NCBI GenBank assembly: GCA_914767715.1
Contig: OU612072.1
Coordinates: 12,340,001 to 12,400,000, forward strand
Direction: 5' to 3'
From: Membranipora membranacea
Taxonomy: Eukaryota; Bryozoa; Gymnolaemata; Cheilostomatida; Membraniporidae
Length of the DNA stretch: 60,000 nt
Shown here: one piece after another, positions 23,577-37,372 of the stretch
Layout: each line of letters begins with the position of its first letter
Position numbering within the stretch: position 1 is the first letter of the stretch
Translations under genes and position numbers: made by a program
The notes under the pieces: model-generated
Databases searched by the model: none
What the model was told of the DNA's origin: nothing
Seen by the model: only the letters and a program-made list of their open reading frames with translations

Positions 23577-25028
23577 CCCGAAAACAGAGTGCAGAAAATC
23601 AAACAACATTGAATAAATGACTAGCTATCAAATTGGTCAAGCTTGATACACCATCTCATTTCGGAGTTATTTTGATGGCATGATGCAGGAAAAGAGATTC
23701 CAGTAACACAAGTTGCAATATCTTTTTCTGGAATGACCATGACATCGTATCACTGCCAACCCGATTAACTGGGTTGGTTATTGTAATGATTTTTTTTTAC
23801 ATCCAACGTAGGTTGTATTTTTTGATTAATGAATAATAAATCAAATCGCAATAATAGTTTCCTCAAAATGACATCATTTTCCTTTTTTTATATTGCCTGA
23901 AATTTAATTGGTGATTTAGCCTTGTTCCTAATTAAGTCTAGCATTGCATCATTCAAACTTGAAGATAACTATTTTTAAAGAAACAAGGAGCTAGGTTGAC
24001 ATGTTATCTGAGTTTGCTACGGGCAGGTACAGGAATCAAATGATTCCGTATCTAAATGAAGCCATCAAAATATCTGGCACCTCATTTTTTGTAGTAGTAT
24101 AAAACTAACAGCTTGTTGCTATGTTCTAATAAAATATGTTGCCATACCTCAAGTTTTTATTCAACTTAACTACCAAGCTCCCGCTGGGTTCTAGAATGGT
24201 TCTTAAATTATCCATTATCACACAAAAATATGGAATTGACATAACTTGATATGTTGCTTCATTCACAGTTGTCTCTGTGCGCATTTTGTTATGGCTAAAC
24301 AATAGCGACTAGATGTTTCAAAGGACCCTCTGCTTTGAGAAATGTATCCTCAGTTACCTCCTTTTTTTCTTGCTACTGAAGCAACAGTAACAGAACAAGA
24401 TTGCAGATTATCTATTTGATCAAATAAGCATTAGGGAAACCAGCAACGATTAATCAACATTGAAAATAGCAGCGTCTATCGATTCAAACATTTTAAAAAT
24501 AACCTGACTGGAAAAGTTGCTAATTAAAATTGAAACTCCATCATATCATCAATTAGTGAATATTCTCTGTCACCATACACTCTCAGCATATGCGAACTGA
24601 TGAGCCGTATGTTCGTCTCTGCATCATGGGGCAAAACAATGGAAACCCATAATTTGGAAGTATTTATGCCTAAATGGAAAACTGGTTTTTCCGTCTAATA
24701 ACCTTGAACTCTTGCAGTTGCCTCCCTTGATGGAAGGTAGCGCCACTATTGCTGTGCTGCAGAGATAGACTATGTCACAAGGCTATCCTGCAGGCACCAT
24801 GGTCACCATAGTTGATCCAAACACCTAATTGATAACTGTTGTAAACTTAATTTTGATTGGACTAGAATTGGTCATAGATTGTTCAATGGGTTTCTATACT
24901 ACCAATACGTATATTGTCAGCAACAATTCATTGTGTCTATGACAAAAAACTGAAAAAGTGTTGCTGTAACCTTTTCTAAACCTTTTTTATGGTAAGAGTG
25001 TTTCTCAATGTGGAGGGTAAAAGATTGC
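23577..25028. other. intergenic region between B3 and the A2 duplication
   Basis: AT-rich, with poly(T) tracts and the B3 poly(A) signal. No open frame with family features or other gene is seen. Confidence 0.6.
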
Positions 25029-28000
25029 AATTTTTTGCTAATTTATGGTTAAGGTTATCTGATTGGGTTTAAGTAATGGCTAATTCTTGGTGACATTGAC
25101 ATAGGTAATACAGAAAAGCATTACCACACACTTGACTTGACACCTATTAGCTATATGCAAGGACGTAAAATTTCACTAATTGATTCAAGTTCCTCATTTG
25201 TAAACAGATTAATCATTGGTAGCATATTAATGTCAAAAAAGAGGAACCGATGCAATGCAGTGCCAGACTTCAATGTGTAAATGGGACAAATCAATCAATA
25301 AGTTTTTTCTTTGTTTATTTATTCCAAGCCGCTACTCAGAGATAATGTATGAATAAAGGAGAATTCTTTGTTGTGTGACAGTCTTAGCTTTTCATCGCCA
25401 GAAGACAACGAGCAAAAATCGCTTCAGATCTTGATTAGTACAATGACAGGGAACTGCACTGAGAGGAACGGAGGAAAAGATAAAATTGATCAGAAGATAA
25501 AGTATTATCAAATGCTCATATTAGTAATAACTATTCTAGTGATTGGATGTATGACTTTACTTGCTACGATTTATGTAACAGATGGTCATGTGATCGGTAT
25601 CAGGGCACAACCATGTGCACAGAGAAAAGTTCAGGAAAAACAGGTGAGCAATTCAAAAATCGATATTGACGATGCCACCTTTCGTCTACATAAGTTGTTC
25701 TAATTCCGATTTTTTAACCAGGCTTCTCACTAGTAGTCATTTCACAATCAAGCCTGTTTATGACAAAACAGAGGTTGGGCTGCCTAAAGATGGACACAAG
25801 TTGCCCAAAACTCCGCATACTGAGGGTGTGATACATCCTAGAATGCATCCTATAGGTGAGGCCATGGTGGACCTCCTGATTGTGAGATCTTAGCCAATAG
25901 ATGGAGAAACGAGAAGTGATTCAGTATTTCCTTTGATTATACTCATTGGGCTGTTTATCCTGTGATTTGAACTTTATATGGTTCAGTTGCTCACTTGTAT
26001 TTTTGTGCTCAGGTAAACACAGCTTTTGAGAGCGACCAAAACAGAGAAAAGAGGAACAGTTACGGTACCGACAGAGGGCGACAATCTAGTCCAAAGATCT
26101 CTCCTGACAGATTCTGTCCGTCATGGTGCGGAGCAACAACGACTGAAACCCCAGTACAGTCAATAATGACATCCGGAGTGGTGAGAACTCAAGAAGTATA
26201 TGTTTGTTTTCATAGGACCTTAGTAAAAAGGGTTCATTAATGACAAGCTATGACAATAATTATGCATAAATTTTGCCTAAGAGCTGCATTTTTGTTTTGC
26301 TTCTTTGCGTAAGGCTATATTAAACTGCTGTTCAAACAAACCAATATGGGAATTTGAAACCTTTCCATTATTTTGGTAAGATGCTTGTTAAGTTTTTATG
26401 TCAAAAACTGGAATCCCTAACACACTGAAGAAGTAAAACGATTGACCTTATCACTTTTGGGTCAGTCAGGCCTCATATATGCCACAAGGTGTTGTTGCGG
26501 ATGTAAACTTTGACCATGGCCTGTTTATCGATATTTTATAACAAGCGTATATGTTGATGGCTGACCAAGTAGTTTTGTTGCGGATGCAAAGAAGTGGTAA
26601 TACATTATGGTACTATGGTATTATGATACTTGATATCTTGCGTCATAGATTTAATTGAAAGTGAAGTTATATTTTACACTATTACTCAGTGAATTAGGGT
26701 CGAATATAGGTGATACTGTAACAACAGTATGACACCACAGTTATCTAGTGCAAACCATTTTTACTTTGATATTTTGTACACCTATTAATCAACTTGGCCA
26801 TCCTATTCTTATCTTCATTTCCAGGTATTTCCATCTATTCTTATTCCTGGCTGCGAACAAGTGAGTGCTGTAACAACATGCTGTGGGGTAAATCCGAGAC
26901 TGAACTGCCAATGTGTGACAGACTAAATTCAATTCTAGAAAGGAAGGGAAGGTAAGTCCAATTCTCTGCATTATTATATCACAGGCTCCCGATAGTGCAA
27001 TACAAGTAACAAGCACTTCCAGGAGACTGTGACATCATAAATCAGAGAATGGGAGACACCTTCCCTTATCAGAGGCACTTTTTCCACCACCAATAATTCA
27101 TGCCAAGTAGAGCATTGAATTTTTTTACCATGAAAATCTTATAAAACTGCCGACTGTTTTTTTTAATACTTTTTCTGTCATCATAATAATAAAAGACTTT
27201 CATTACGTAGTTGTATGGTACTGTAACATGCATTGGTATATAAATATGAAAAAAAGGCTGTTCATGATAAAAGGTATTCAATCAACAATTCTTACTCTTT
27301 CAAAGAGAAAAGAATTATCTCGTGTGGAACGTACAGCAATATCTGAAACCATTTGTGTTATTTCATGTTTATGGCCTGTTTCGGCTTGTCAAGGCAAAGG
27401 GTGCTAGAAACCTGCTGTGAAGCAGAGAGTGATTCCAAGCATTTATTTTTCATTTTATGATCTGGGATAATCTTCTACTCCTAAAGATGTAAAAACAAAA
27501 TCGCAACAAATATACACTTATGAAGTACTGTGAATTGACAGTAGAAGTATTATCTTTTAATTTTGTTGACCTTGAAATATTCCAATAATAGCAATGTTTG
27601 ACCTAGTTCAAATCTCGGTGAAGCCAGAATTTCATCTTCACAAACTATGTACAATGTGAAAAGCAAGGAGGACCATAGGAGAACCCCTAATTTTGTTTAT
27701 GAATATACCACAATGAGAATTAGCGCATTTGCTCTCAGCGCGAGAGGACCTAGTTTGTTTTATATGTAAATGGTTTTGGGTTTTGCTACTCCCCTCCCCC
27801 CCCCCCTCTTGATCCATACTGACCAGAACGAGCGATTGAAACCAACAATGATGACAATATTGAATGAATATCCTGTCACATACCACACACCGTTTTTGAC
27901 CGCTATTAGACACTTTACATTACAAAACTGCTAACGCCACACCTAATGATGTAAGCAAGAGAAGACGACTAAAAATTACCGCTAACTTCAATGAAATTAA

Positions 28001-28836
28001 TACAACACTAGTATTATCATGAATGTGAAAATGCCTGCCAAAACTGTGGCATGTGTTCATCATAAGCCAAGCAATAAGTATATGCACGTGGCTAATATGC
28101 AGCAGTTAGAGCTTGAGTCAGTAGCATTTTGACTGTCGAGCAGAGCTGTAGCATTTTGACTGTACCTCAGAAAAGTATAGTTTTGCATGGCGACGCAGAG
28201 TAATAATATTTTGACCGACCAGTATCATTGTGATGTCATGCAGCAGAGTAACATTTTTTTAAACCTGTATTAATTCAACAGCCGCAGAATTAACATAATA
28301 AAATGAATATATTAAAATAATTTTACATCGAACATTCATATACTTACCGAGAGCCAATGAGAGGAATAGTTCAGGTCAGATTATTTACGGACGCAGTTTA
28401 ATTTTTAATGATATATATACATATATAATCTTTTAATTGAGTTTTAAATTTAATAGTCAGGGTAATTCAATGATAGATCACATTTTAACTGATTCATTTG
28501 TATGGTTTCCAATGTCTGGTTTACACAAATTGGGCATTACACCTACCTGGCAAACAGTTGTGTGATTGTGATTGTGTGGTCTGTGACTACACATTATGCA
28601 TAGCAACCAGAGTTCACTTAACGAAAGCCTTGTTGGTGCCTCTGTATCCCCAGAGCTAAAATATTGAATAAGTTTCAGCAGCTCAGTCATTCAAATAGAT
28701 ATTTTGTTGAATTAAGTATATTGTGCAATCATTTGAGAATTTTATTACAACAGGAAGTGCAGTATCACAGTATCATAGAATCGGTAAAGACAATATGAAG
28801 CTTGTGATAATTATAAGTCAACTGGGGACTAAAACA
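25029..28836 (+). repeat. segmental duplication, copy 2 (carries A2)
   Basis: Near-identical partner of 4596-8388. The left edge lies in single-copy DNA downstream of B3, while the other copy starts inside satellite, so this is probably the original location. It runs past the gene through 1.9 kb of non-coding DNA with the same poly(C) and (AT)n tracts. Confidence 0.95.
25443..26926 (+). CDS. A2: membrane-tethered Cys-rich secreted protein
   Basis: Exons 25443-25643, 26013-26180 and 26825-26926 have exactly the lengths of A1. The predicted protein of 156 residues appears identical to A1; the one exonic difference I noticed in the final exon (CCT for CCG, Pro) is silent. Features are therefore the same: transmembrane helix at 24-45, REKR site ending at residue 81, and seven Cys in a 75-residue C-terminal product. 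Recent copying or gene conversion explains the identity. Confidence 0.75.
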
Positions 28837-30359
28837 ATGTGCAGTTTCTTAGTATCATTGAATCAAAAATAAGGGCAAATGATGACTCGTGATAATTATA
28901 ATTATATTTGGCTGGTGTAATAATTTCATCGCTCATAAATCACAACAAATATTGTCTGGTCTGTGTGTAGTGAAACTTATGAGTATCGTGGCACTCTTAT
29001 GGCTGGAATAATTATATTAGACCCGATAATAAATATAATATAATCTGTAACCACAATACTGCACATTTATTCACATCATAAGAAGTAACATCTTAACTCT
29101 TGAGTGAAGTAGAAAGTGTACCTACACATAGAACCCTTGATTAAAATATATATCCCACTCACTCATGAAAGAGTAGACTCAGAGCGACCCAACTACACCT
29201 TGTTGTGTACACGGCCCAATTCGGTTTGTGTTTTTAATTAGGGCAATACATCAGTTAATAAGACATCCCCTGACAGGCAGGAATAGAATTTTGGGAAAAC
29301 TGAGATGGATGAAGTGAAGAAGTAGTAATAATCAGAGGATTAAGTTCTATTGATTATCAATACTAATTATAGATATTTTATAACTAGTATTAATTGTTCT
29401 ATTGATTGGATGATCAACTATACTGACTTCTATGTTTGTGACCGGTTAGTTTGACCTGTTGGATTTGATGGCCAAATAATTAAAATTCAAAGTCTAATCA
29501 CTTACACAAAACAAACAGCAAGAGATTATTGCTCCCAATATAAGATATTCGTTTGGATTGATCTAAACTGTGCGTGCCAATCCTTTTTATTCAGGATTGG
29601 CCACCTTTTGTTGGGGAGAATACTAATTGGTCGCACAACTTTTCAGATAGATGATACAGTTGATGGGAATTACCAGGGCTGTATCCAATGAATTTAAGTG
29701 GTAGGGCCAGGCGCAGAGAGAGGTAAAATGCTGATAGCAAGTTTTAAGAGTAACAACCCAGTGAAGGCGCCTCTTTGTTGTGACCGATCAGCCAAGTGGA
29801 ACCTTGCGTGGGGAGGACCATATTGCTGTGATGTATATCAGCATCATGATTAGTGTTTTCTTTTTGTACTATGAGGTTATATTGATACACATGAACAGTG
29901 AGCTGAGAGCCTAATGTATGCCAGATTTCGAATCTCTCTACTCCATTACATGTCCCCACTACTTTGCAGGGCTATTGGTATCATTATCCAGAAGTTATTT
30001 CAGATAGTGTTTTTGAAGTAAAGTGGAGATAATTCATTTTCTATTAACAGTTAATGTGTACCAAAAGAGCAGTGGATGGGGTTGGGGGGGGGCAATTTAC
30101 TTTCTTGCACATTCTGAGCCACTATCAGCTAATTCATGTATTTGCTTTTACGCTGTTTTATTTGGCAGACAATATCATCCTGGACTAATGATTTGATGCA
30201 TATCTAGTCTTCGGGTCTTCAATTTAAGAAGAAAGGTAGAAGCTATGTCTTGGTCTATAGTCTTGGTAGCATTAAAATATAACCCAATCATTAAAGCAGT
30301 AAGAAAATTTTTTGCCACAGAGAACCATGGTCAAAAGTGTGTTTTAATGATGTGATGCA
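28837..30359. other. single-copy non-coding region
   Basis: No similarity to the neighbouring duplicated blocks was noticed. Contains a G-rich tract (about 30075-30092) and scattered AT-rich sequence. No gene is supported. Confidence 0.55.
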
Positions 30360-31772
30360 GTGTTAGACTGTGTCAAGTGCGACATTGATGACATTTTATT
30401 TCCATACCATGCATGTACTTAGCCAACCACAAAGCTTATTAAACTGTAAAAACACACTGCCAAAGCCAATTTGTTCTTTTTTCCTTATGGGTATCCATTA
30501 ACTTATTTTCTGCCTATCCACACAAATGTGTCAGTCTTCTTATCCTTTGACAGGTCAGTGCGAGGTCACTAAACAAAATCTTTTTTTTGTAAATTAAAAT
30601 CTGCAGTTTTTACTCCGAGAAGCATCAGATTATAAATAAATTCATCGCACTTGTTGAATACGCTATACATGCTCATTTTATAGTCTTTGTCTATGATAGT
30701 GTGGATTAGAAAGCTGGACATGAAGCAAGATGTCTTTGACTGCAATCAATCTGAATAAAACTGCAATCATACCAATCAATACCAAAAATATACCAAACCA
30801 AACTCAGAATACTCATTATATGCAATCAATTCGCTGGTACAAAGTTTTTGCTATTGCTGATCTAGAAATTGCAGAGGACAACTAGTCAAGCACTTCTTTA
30901 GGAGAATCATATACTATGTCCAAGGGAGTCAGCCTAAGGGATGAGATAGGCAATGGATCAACTTTTTGAATGCGTGGGAGTCTGCAAGCTGGTCTGACGA
31001 GTAATTATGTTCCCTAATATTAGTAACTAGTCTGTCTGTCATTGCTGACCTATTTGGGCATCATCAATCTAGTCATCACTGTATCTGACCATACTGCTTC
31101 TTTCATGATTCATTCATTTTGCTTGTTAACAGTTTAATTTTGTTAAATGTTTTGGTGGAGAAAGCAAAAAAAGGGTTGCTATGGTATGCTATGCAATGGT
31201 CATAAAAGTCTGTACCTGGGGTTGATCACCAAATTAATGATGCATTGTTGCCGTCATAAACTGAGTCTAACTAGGCACTCCTGGAATAAATTGGAGTTTG
31301 AAGTCATTGTGTCGAAAAAGGAAGCGGTTTTGTTTTGCATTTCCGGATTACCAACAGTTTTAATCAAATAACAATAAAAAATGTGCCAACTTTTCAAATG
31401 AATTGATCTAGTTATTAGTCTTTGGCCTCATACAATCGTTGTTTTTACATGTTGAAATTGCAGAAAACGATTGTATTGCAAAAATGGTTTTTCCTAAACT
31501 CATAATTCCACATGATGAAATACTATATTCCCTGGATTTATCAAATATTTAATGGTTTTGAGTTGTAAAAGATCCCTTTTTTTACATGATGAGATAGCAG
31601 AAAGTAGTAATCAAATGTCTTTTTACCCATCGATACAAATCCCGCTTATTAAGTGCAACTCATCAATGGATTATAAATTGCGTACAGTGAATATTTGCAA
31701 AAAAAAGAATCATAAATTGAACATACATTACTACTCTCATTTTTTTCCTCAAGTCGCTATGTGCAGGACTAC

Positions 31773-31779
31773 TATAAAT
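31773..31779 (+). promoter_or_regulatory. A3 TATA box
   Basis: TATAAAT lies 100 bases before the ATG and is preserved at 37248-37254 upstream of A4. The surrounding stretch, with ACATGATGAGATAGCAGAAA and AAGTGCAACTCATCA further upstream, is also conserved between the two. Confidence 0.55.
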
Positions 31780-31872
31780 TTAAGTAGATTTTACATTTAA
31801 ACCACACTCACAAATTTGCAACAGCTGAAACTTGTCTGAAGATTCAACACTGCAAGGATAGGAAATACTGAA

Positions 31873-33368
31873 ATGAATATGGGCAAAGAGAATAATAATG
31901 ATCAGAAGATAATCTATTATCAAATGCTTATACTAGTACAAACTATTTTAGTAATCGGAAGCGTAACTTTATTAACAATTGTCTTTACAACAGATGGTCA
32001 AGCATTTGGAATCGGCCATCAAACTTATGCTCGTAGTCCAATCAGCACAGAAAAGGTAAGTATCTAAACCCTCTATGTAACAACAACCTGGCATTTATGG
32101 TTAAGTTAATTATGTTAGCGTTCTGTGGAACGAAACTGAGCACACAAAGCATGTTGCACTCACTTTTTTAATAAATTTTATTGACTGGCATACTCATTTC
32201 GAAATATATTTTCCATTAGGAGGCATTTCCATTAGAAGTAGTAGTAAGCTTGTATTTCTGTCTCCAGACAAATGCAGTATTTGAAAACGAAGTAAACAGA
32301 GAAAAAAGGCAAATACTTTCCAACAGACTGGCTCTCTCACCACGGAGACTACCGGCAGCTCGGCTCCCAGTTCGAATGCCTATGACATGTGAATTAGAGG
32401 AACCTGAACAGGTATGATCGTTATTTTCATTGATAATATTTTACACTGTTTTTGGCGGCAATATTAACCTGGTAGACATTTCTGCAATAGAATGCCAAGG
32501 GAATCGGGATAAATAATGGGAAATATTTGCTCAGCATTATTCAATTATTAGACCACCAGCCGGCGATTATCATCCATTTGTCCTGTTAACTTAAAGTACT
32601 TGCCTAATCGCTCATCATCTGCAATCGTTAATGATTTTTACCATCACTTTCCTCATCAAAGCAAAATGTGTCCAATCTTTGGAGTTGTCTTTCTTCAGGA
32701 TTCTTTGTTCAGGTACTTCAGTTAATATTGGCAGTTAAGGTGTAATTTAGATTTAAATTCTTTCTCATAAATTATTTCTACCAGTTTATGAAACTTTTTC
32801 TAATTAAATGTGTTTAGCACAAAGTTAACTGATCAAAGGTTTAATGATAGTTTTAACATCTAATGGGCAAATAACTAGTGGAAACTTGATGCAAAATCAG
32901 GATCCTGAGATTTAAGCTTCAATCAGTTATCTTTGAGCTATAAAAACTAGAACTTAATTTACCAGGCTGGAAGCAAAAGTTTAAAGGTGGTAAATTTTTG
33001 ATTGATTACCCCAGAGAATTCGCGCTTTTGCACATTGCTTGCTAAAATTCAATCCTCCACTTAACTTTGTAATATGCATTCCCACCATAGCTAGCTAAAA
33101 TTGAAACCAAACTAGATCATAAGTGCATGCATAATGTTCTATATTGGTTACAGTGATGAGAATGGTGAATATGGTTGAAGGGTATCGATAGCTTGTTAAC
33201 TTCACACCTTATAGCCCATCAGATTGAGTTTTGTCACATCCTGTTTTTCTTTCTGATTTTCAGCAGGGCACACTGAGCCTTACGATCCCATGTTCTGTGG
33301 CAACAGCTACTACAACATGCTGTGGAGTCAATCCAAGACTGACATGTCAGTGTGTAACTGACGACTGA
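31873..33368 (+). CDS. A3: membrane-tethered Cys-rich secreted protein
   Basis: Exons 31873-32055, 32268-32411 and 33264-33368, phase 0 (donors GTAAGT and GTATGA), about 143 residues. The tail is MNMGKENNNDQK, then a transmembrane helix at about 18-40 ending before TTDGQ. Exon 2 begins TNAVFENEVNREKR with the R-E-K-R site at residues 72-75. The 68-residue product is basic and Pro-rich, then has CELEEPEQ and a C-terminal IPCSVATATTTCCG and TCQCVTDD, six Cys in total. The last exon may start three bases later (CAGCAG acceptor). It is a diverged paralogue of A1/A2 that keeps the site and the Cys motif but lacks the FCPSWC pair. Confidence 0.75.
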
Positions 33369-35061
33369 GAACAATCTTCTATTTAATATTTACTCTAATT
33401 ACAATTATTGCTCATATATAGAGAATACGATTTATAATAATTTCTGTTGTGTGTGAATAATCTTAGCAGTATTCCATTAATCAGCTTGCCTTTGAACGTT
33501 TAGAACACCCTTCAAGAAAAGTTGATACCGTTTATTTATGCATATATCAAATAATATCATGATAACACAACTATCATATCTACCCTCTCTTGGGTTATGA
33601 CACAGTTATCTGCTGCAATCATAACAATATCATAAAGCATATTATCATCAAATTATGGTTTTGACTTAGCATTTTATCACAATAATTAAAGGCATAATTG
33701 GAAAACAACTAGATCGATTAAATTTCAACAATTTAGGTAAATATATTTTGCATTTTGCTTTGGATTTTAAAACTGCTTGAAATATAAATCAGTTTTTTGT
33801 TATTTTGTATTTTTCCAGCAATATTGTTTCCTAAAATACTTGAAATATTTGTCAAAATATTTTAAATTATTTATTGTAGCAATAAATCATCCATGCTATT
33901 ACCTCTGTACGCAAAATCTGTATTAACTATAACAATGCAATTGGAAAAGTAGGCCCAGAAGTAGATAACGTATTATCCAAAATTTCCAAAATAAATAAGA
34001 ATATTGTTTGCTATTAATACCTGGCCCTTCCTTTCTAAATATTGTGTATTTTGATGTACAGGTATTTTTGAATTTTTTCCAAACACTTGGTGTGTCTGTA
34101 TTAGGATAACTATGATGTTCGACATTCAGGTCTCACATCGATCTCCAAGTTGATCCATCATTGAGGGAGCTGTGAAGAGCACACACTCATGCAAGAAATC
34201 ATGCAGTTATTTGTATCAACAGCACCAGCAGATTTGTTTGGTGATGTTTTCCGCTGCCTTCTCTTGGAGATACTACAAATATATAATGAAACATCCATGA
34301 AATCAATGTAGGGATTATCAAAGCTATTCTCCTTTATCAGCTTCAAAACAGGCCAAAATTGACCCTTTCAATATTCGCTTGTGAGATTAGAAAGCCCTCG
34401 TGGGAGGTCACATCAGGGTTATTGACTAGTGTCCCACATTTTCTGTATATGGAATCTGCTTTTATACATAGGACACATAACGATGCAAATATATTGACTT
34501 GCCATTTTTGTCAAGTCAACTTGACAATCCCGGCTAATTTGGGCGGTTTGTCAAACAGCACCATTTGCATACTTTTCCATTTGAACCGAGAAGTAACACA
34601 AAACATAATAATATACACTTACGTGCTTTGTTTCCATACAAGCTGAATGTGACCAAGTACTGAAAATTATAAATACTGTCTCCAAAGACAGAATAAGTAT
34701 AAGCCCAATAAATATAACTGGCTTGATATTTATCATTGTTCTGTTGTTTCATAGTGCACAGTTTTCAGTGAGTTCTGAATTAGAGTTTAATTACATTACA
34801 GTCCAAAATGTTTGTGAATTAGGTTGATGATCCGCTGGAATGGATAATAGTAGTCAGAAAAAAATTATCAAAATGATCTTAGCCAACGATCTTCTAACTC
34901 TTGGCATTCGTTTGATCATTATTATTGTCAGCTGACACTAATTGCATGCCATCTTAATTGATGAAGCTTTAATGAGGTCCTTCACCCAAACACTGTTGTA
35001 CTTGTGAATTATGTTTTACCGGACATAACTCTGTTGGATGATCAAATAATCAGTTGTCTGG
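33369..35061. other. A3-A4 intergenic region
   Basis: The part at about 34060-34470 aligns with DNA downstream of A4 (about 39760-40230). The remainder (34471-35061) is single copy and AT-rich. No gene was found. Confidence 0.6.
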
Positions 35062-36389
35062 CGTCACAAGTGCATCATTCATAGACATTAACAATGGTGT
35101 GGAACAGGTGCACACTATTGTTAGCGAAGTTGACTGCGAAAATGGCCAGCAATTTGGTTGATACAGTGGGGTTTGGTTATCACTTCCCTGCATCATGATT
35201 CTTATATTAATATTCTTCATACCAGAGCTTGTTTGGTTCAAGATTAGCTGGAGCTTACGATTGCAAAAGGTACATGACAATTTAACCTACAAGAGCTGTG
35301 AATCAATTTTCAAAAAAAAAAATACCATACAATTCTTTGTTGCTTGGCTTGTATCTTGAAGGCTCATCACTATGAGATGGACCAACCCATCCAATCAAAT
35401 AAGGATACACATATTATTCAATGTATGCTTTGACTGCAACGGAAGATATTTGAAAGTAAAGCTTGATGATTTCGTTAGACAAAGTGATTTATTATGTATA
35501 TCAATTGGAAATTTGTGCAGACTTTGTTGAAGGTAATGATGCCTCATAACCGTATTGACTCCAACCTATTTTTGCTCTGGTAGCAGTTCTTCTACTGTAG
35601 TAGGCAGTTCCACCTAGAAAGATTTGTAATGTACGTTTTGTACAGATTCTGCTAAATAGCAGAGGTACTTTTGATATATGTTCAAACGATACTAATCAGA
35701 TCAAGCTTGTGGTTCGGTTCGGGGTGCCCCCCAGGCTTTGCTGGTTGGGTAATTATATATGGGTCAATTCTGAACAATTCTAGAATTATTCAGAATTGTC
35801 CAACAACTCTTGGGCATGAAAGGCAGTGGAAGTGATAGACTGTGTCAATTGTGACATTGATGACATTTGTATTTCCATACCATTCATGTACTTAGCCAAC
35901 CACAAAGCTTATTAAACTGTAAAAAGACAACTGGCGAAGTAAATTTTTTCCTTTTGCCTTATGGGTATCCATTAATTTCTTCTTTTTTCCATATCCTCAC
36001 ATATATGTCGATCTTATCCCTTGACAGGTCAGTACAAGGTCACTAAACAAAAAAATAAATTCTAAGTTCAAATCTGCAGTTTTTACTCTGAGACGCATCA
36101 TATTACAAATCAATTCATCACACTTGCTGAATAAGCTATACGTGCTCATCTTATATTCTTAGTCTATGGTAGTGTGGATCAGAAAGCTTGACATGAGGGA
36201 AGATGTCTATGACTGCAATCAATCTGAATAAAACTGCAATCATACCAATTAATACCAAAAAATACCAAACCAAACTCAAAATACTCATAATATGCATTAA
36301 ATTTTCTAAGAAATTTAATAGGACCACCAAACTATAACATCAAGGAATTTTATGACTTGAAAAGCCGATATCATAAATGCCACAAAACC
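35062..36389 (+). repeat. duplicated non-coding block, copy 2
   Basis: Partner of 8464-9943; its later half (from about 35830) is also shared with 30360-30840. It continues without a break into the A4 upstream DNA. Confidence 0.88.
35740..35829 (-). mobile_element. solo terminus of the long-inverted-repeat element family
   Basis: Same sequence as 9300-9385, inside the shared block: GGTTGGGTAATTATATATGG, TTCTAGAATT and a final GGGCATGAAAGGCAGTGG. It was therefore present before the block was copied. Confidence 0.5.
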
Positions 36390-37372
36390 CAGGGGTGTGG
36401 GTAAAATACACTTAGGTAAAAATGTGGCTTCATAGGGATTTTAACCTGATCCTCTCACGCCTGGAATCTCCTCTGACGAGAATTTATTATCCCTAATCTT
36501 AGTTACCAGTCAGTCCCGATTGATGACCAGTTCGGGCAGCATCGATTTGGAGGTAGTCATCAAAACCCTACTTTCATTCATGTTGCTTGCTAACAGTTCA
36601 ATTCTCTTATACATTTTGGTGTTGAAAGCAACAAAAAGGTTGTTTTTCAAAATTTGTTTAATGCGTGGTCATTAATCTGTGTATCTGGATGTGATAACCG
36701 CCTTAATGATGCATTGTTGCCGTCATAACTTGAATCTTACTAGCCACCTCTGAATAAGATCCGAGTGTGAAGTCATTGTGTTAAAAAAAGGAAGCGTTTT
36801 ATTACATTTCGGGATTACAAACAATTTTAATCAAATAACAACAAAAAATATCCTGATTTTTCAAATACATTGGCCAAGTCTTTACTCTTTGACCTCATTC
36901 AATCGTTGTTTTTGCATGTTAAAAGTGCAGAAAACGATTGTATTGCAATTATGTTTTTTCCTTAAGCTTATAAGTCCACATGGTGAAACCAACGTTCCCC
37001 TGGATTTATCAAATATTTAATTTTTAATGTGTTTGATCTGAAAAGATTCTTTTTTTACATGATGAGATAGCAGAAAATAATAATCAATTGTCTTTTTACC
37101 CATATCTACTAATCCCACTTAATAAGTGCAACTCATCAGTGGATTAAAACTTGCGTACGATTAGTAATTGCAAAATAAAAAAATAAAAAATCAACAAACT
37201 AAGGTACTTTCACTGGTTTGCCTAAAGTTGCTATGTGCAAGTGCTACTATAAATTAGAGTAGATTTAACTTTTTGACCACACTCACAAAATTGCAGCAGC
37301 TGAAACTTCATCTTTGAAAGTTTAAATCTGTCGATTCAGCATCTATTCTGTCACAAGTGCCGCAACACTACA

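Larger units (their letters stand above)
30360..34470 (+). repeat. tandem duplication unit with A3
   Basis: Matches about 35830-40230 (the A4 unit) with moderate divergence across upstream DNA, gene and downstream DNA. Shared downstream pieces include CTCCAAGTTGATC or CTTCAAGTTGATC, GGGCTGTGAAGA-like sequence and GCCTTCTCTTGGAGATA. These copies are clearly older than the A1/A2 pair. Confidence 0.8.

Noticed and set aside
31147-31371. Open frame with Cys and Trp residues upstream of A3
   Set aside because: The matching DNA upstream of A4 (about 36560-36830) does not keep the frame, so it is duplicated non-coding sequence.
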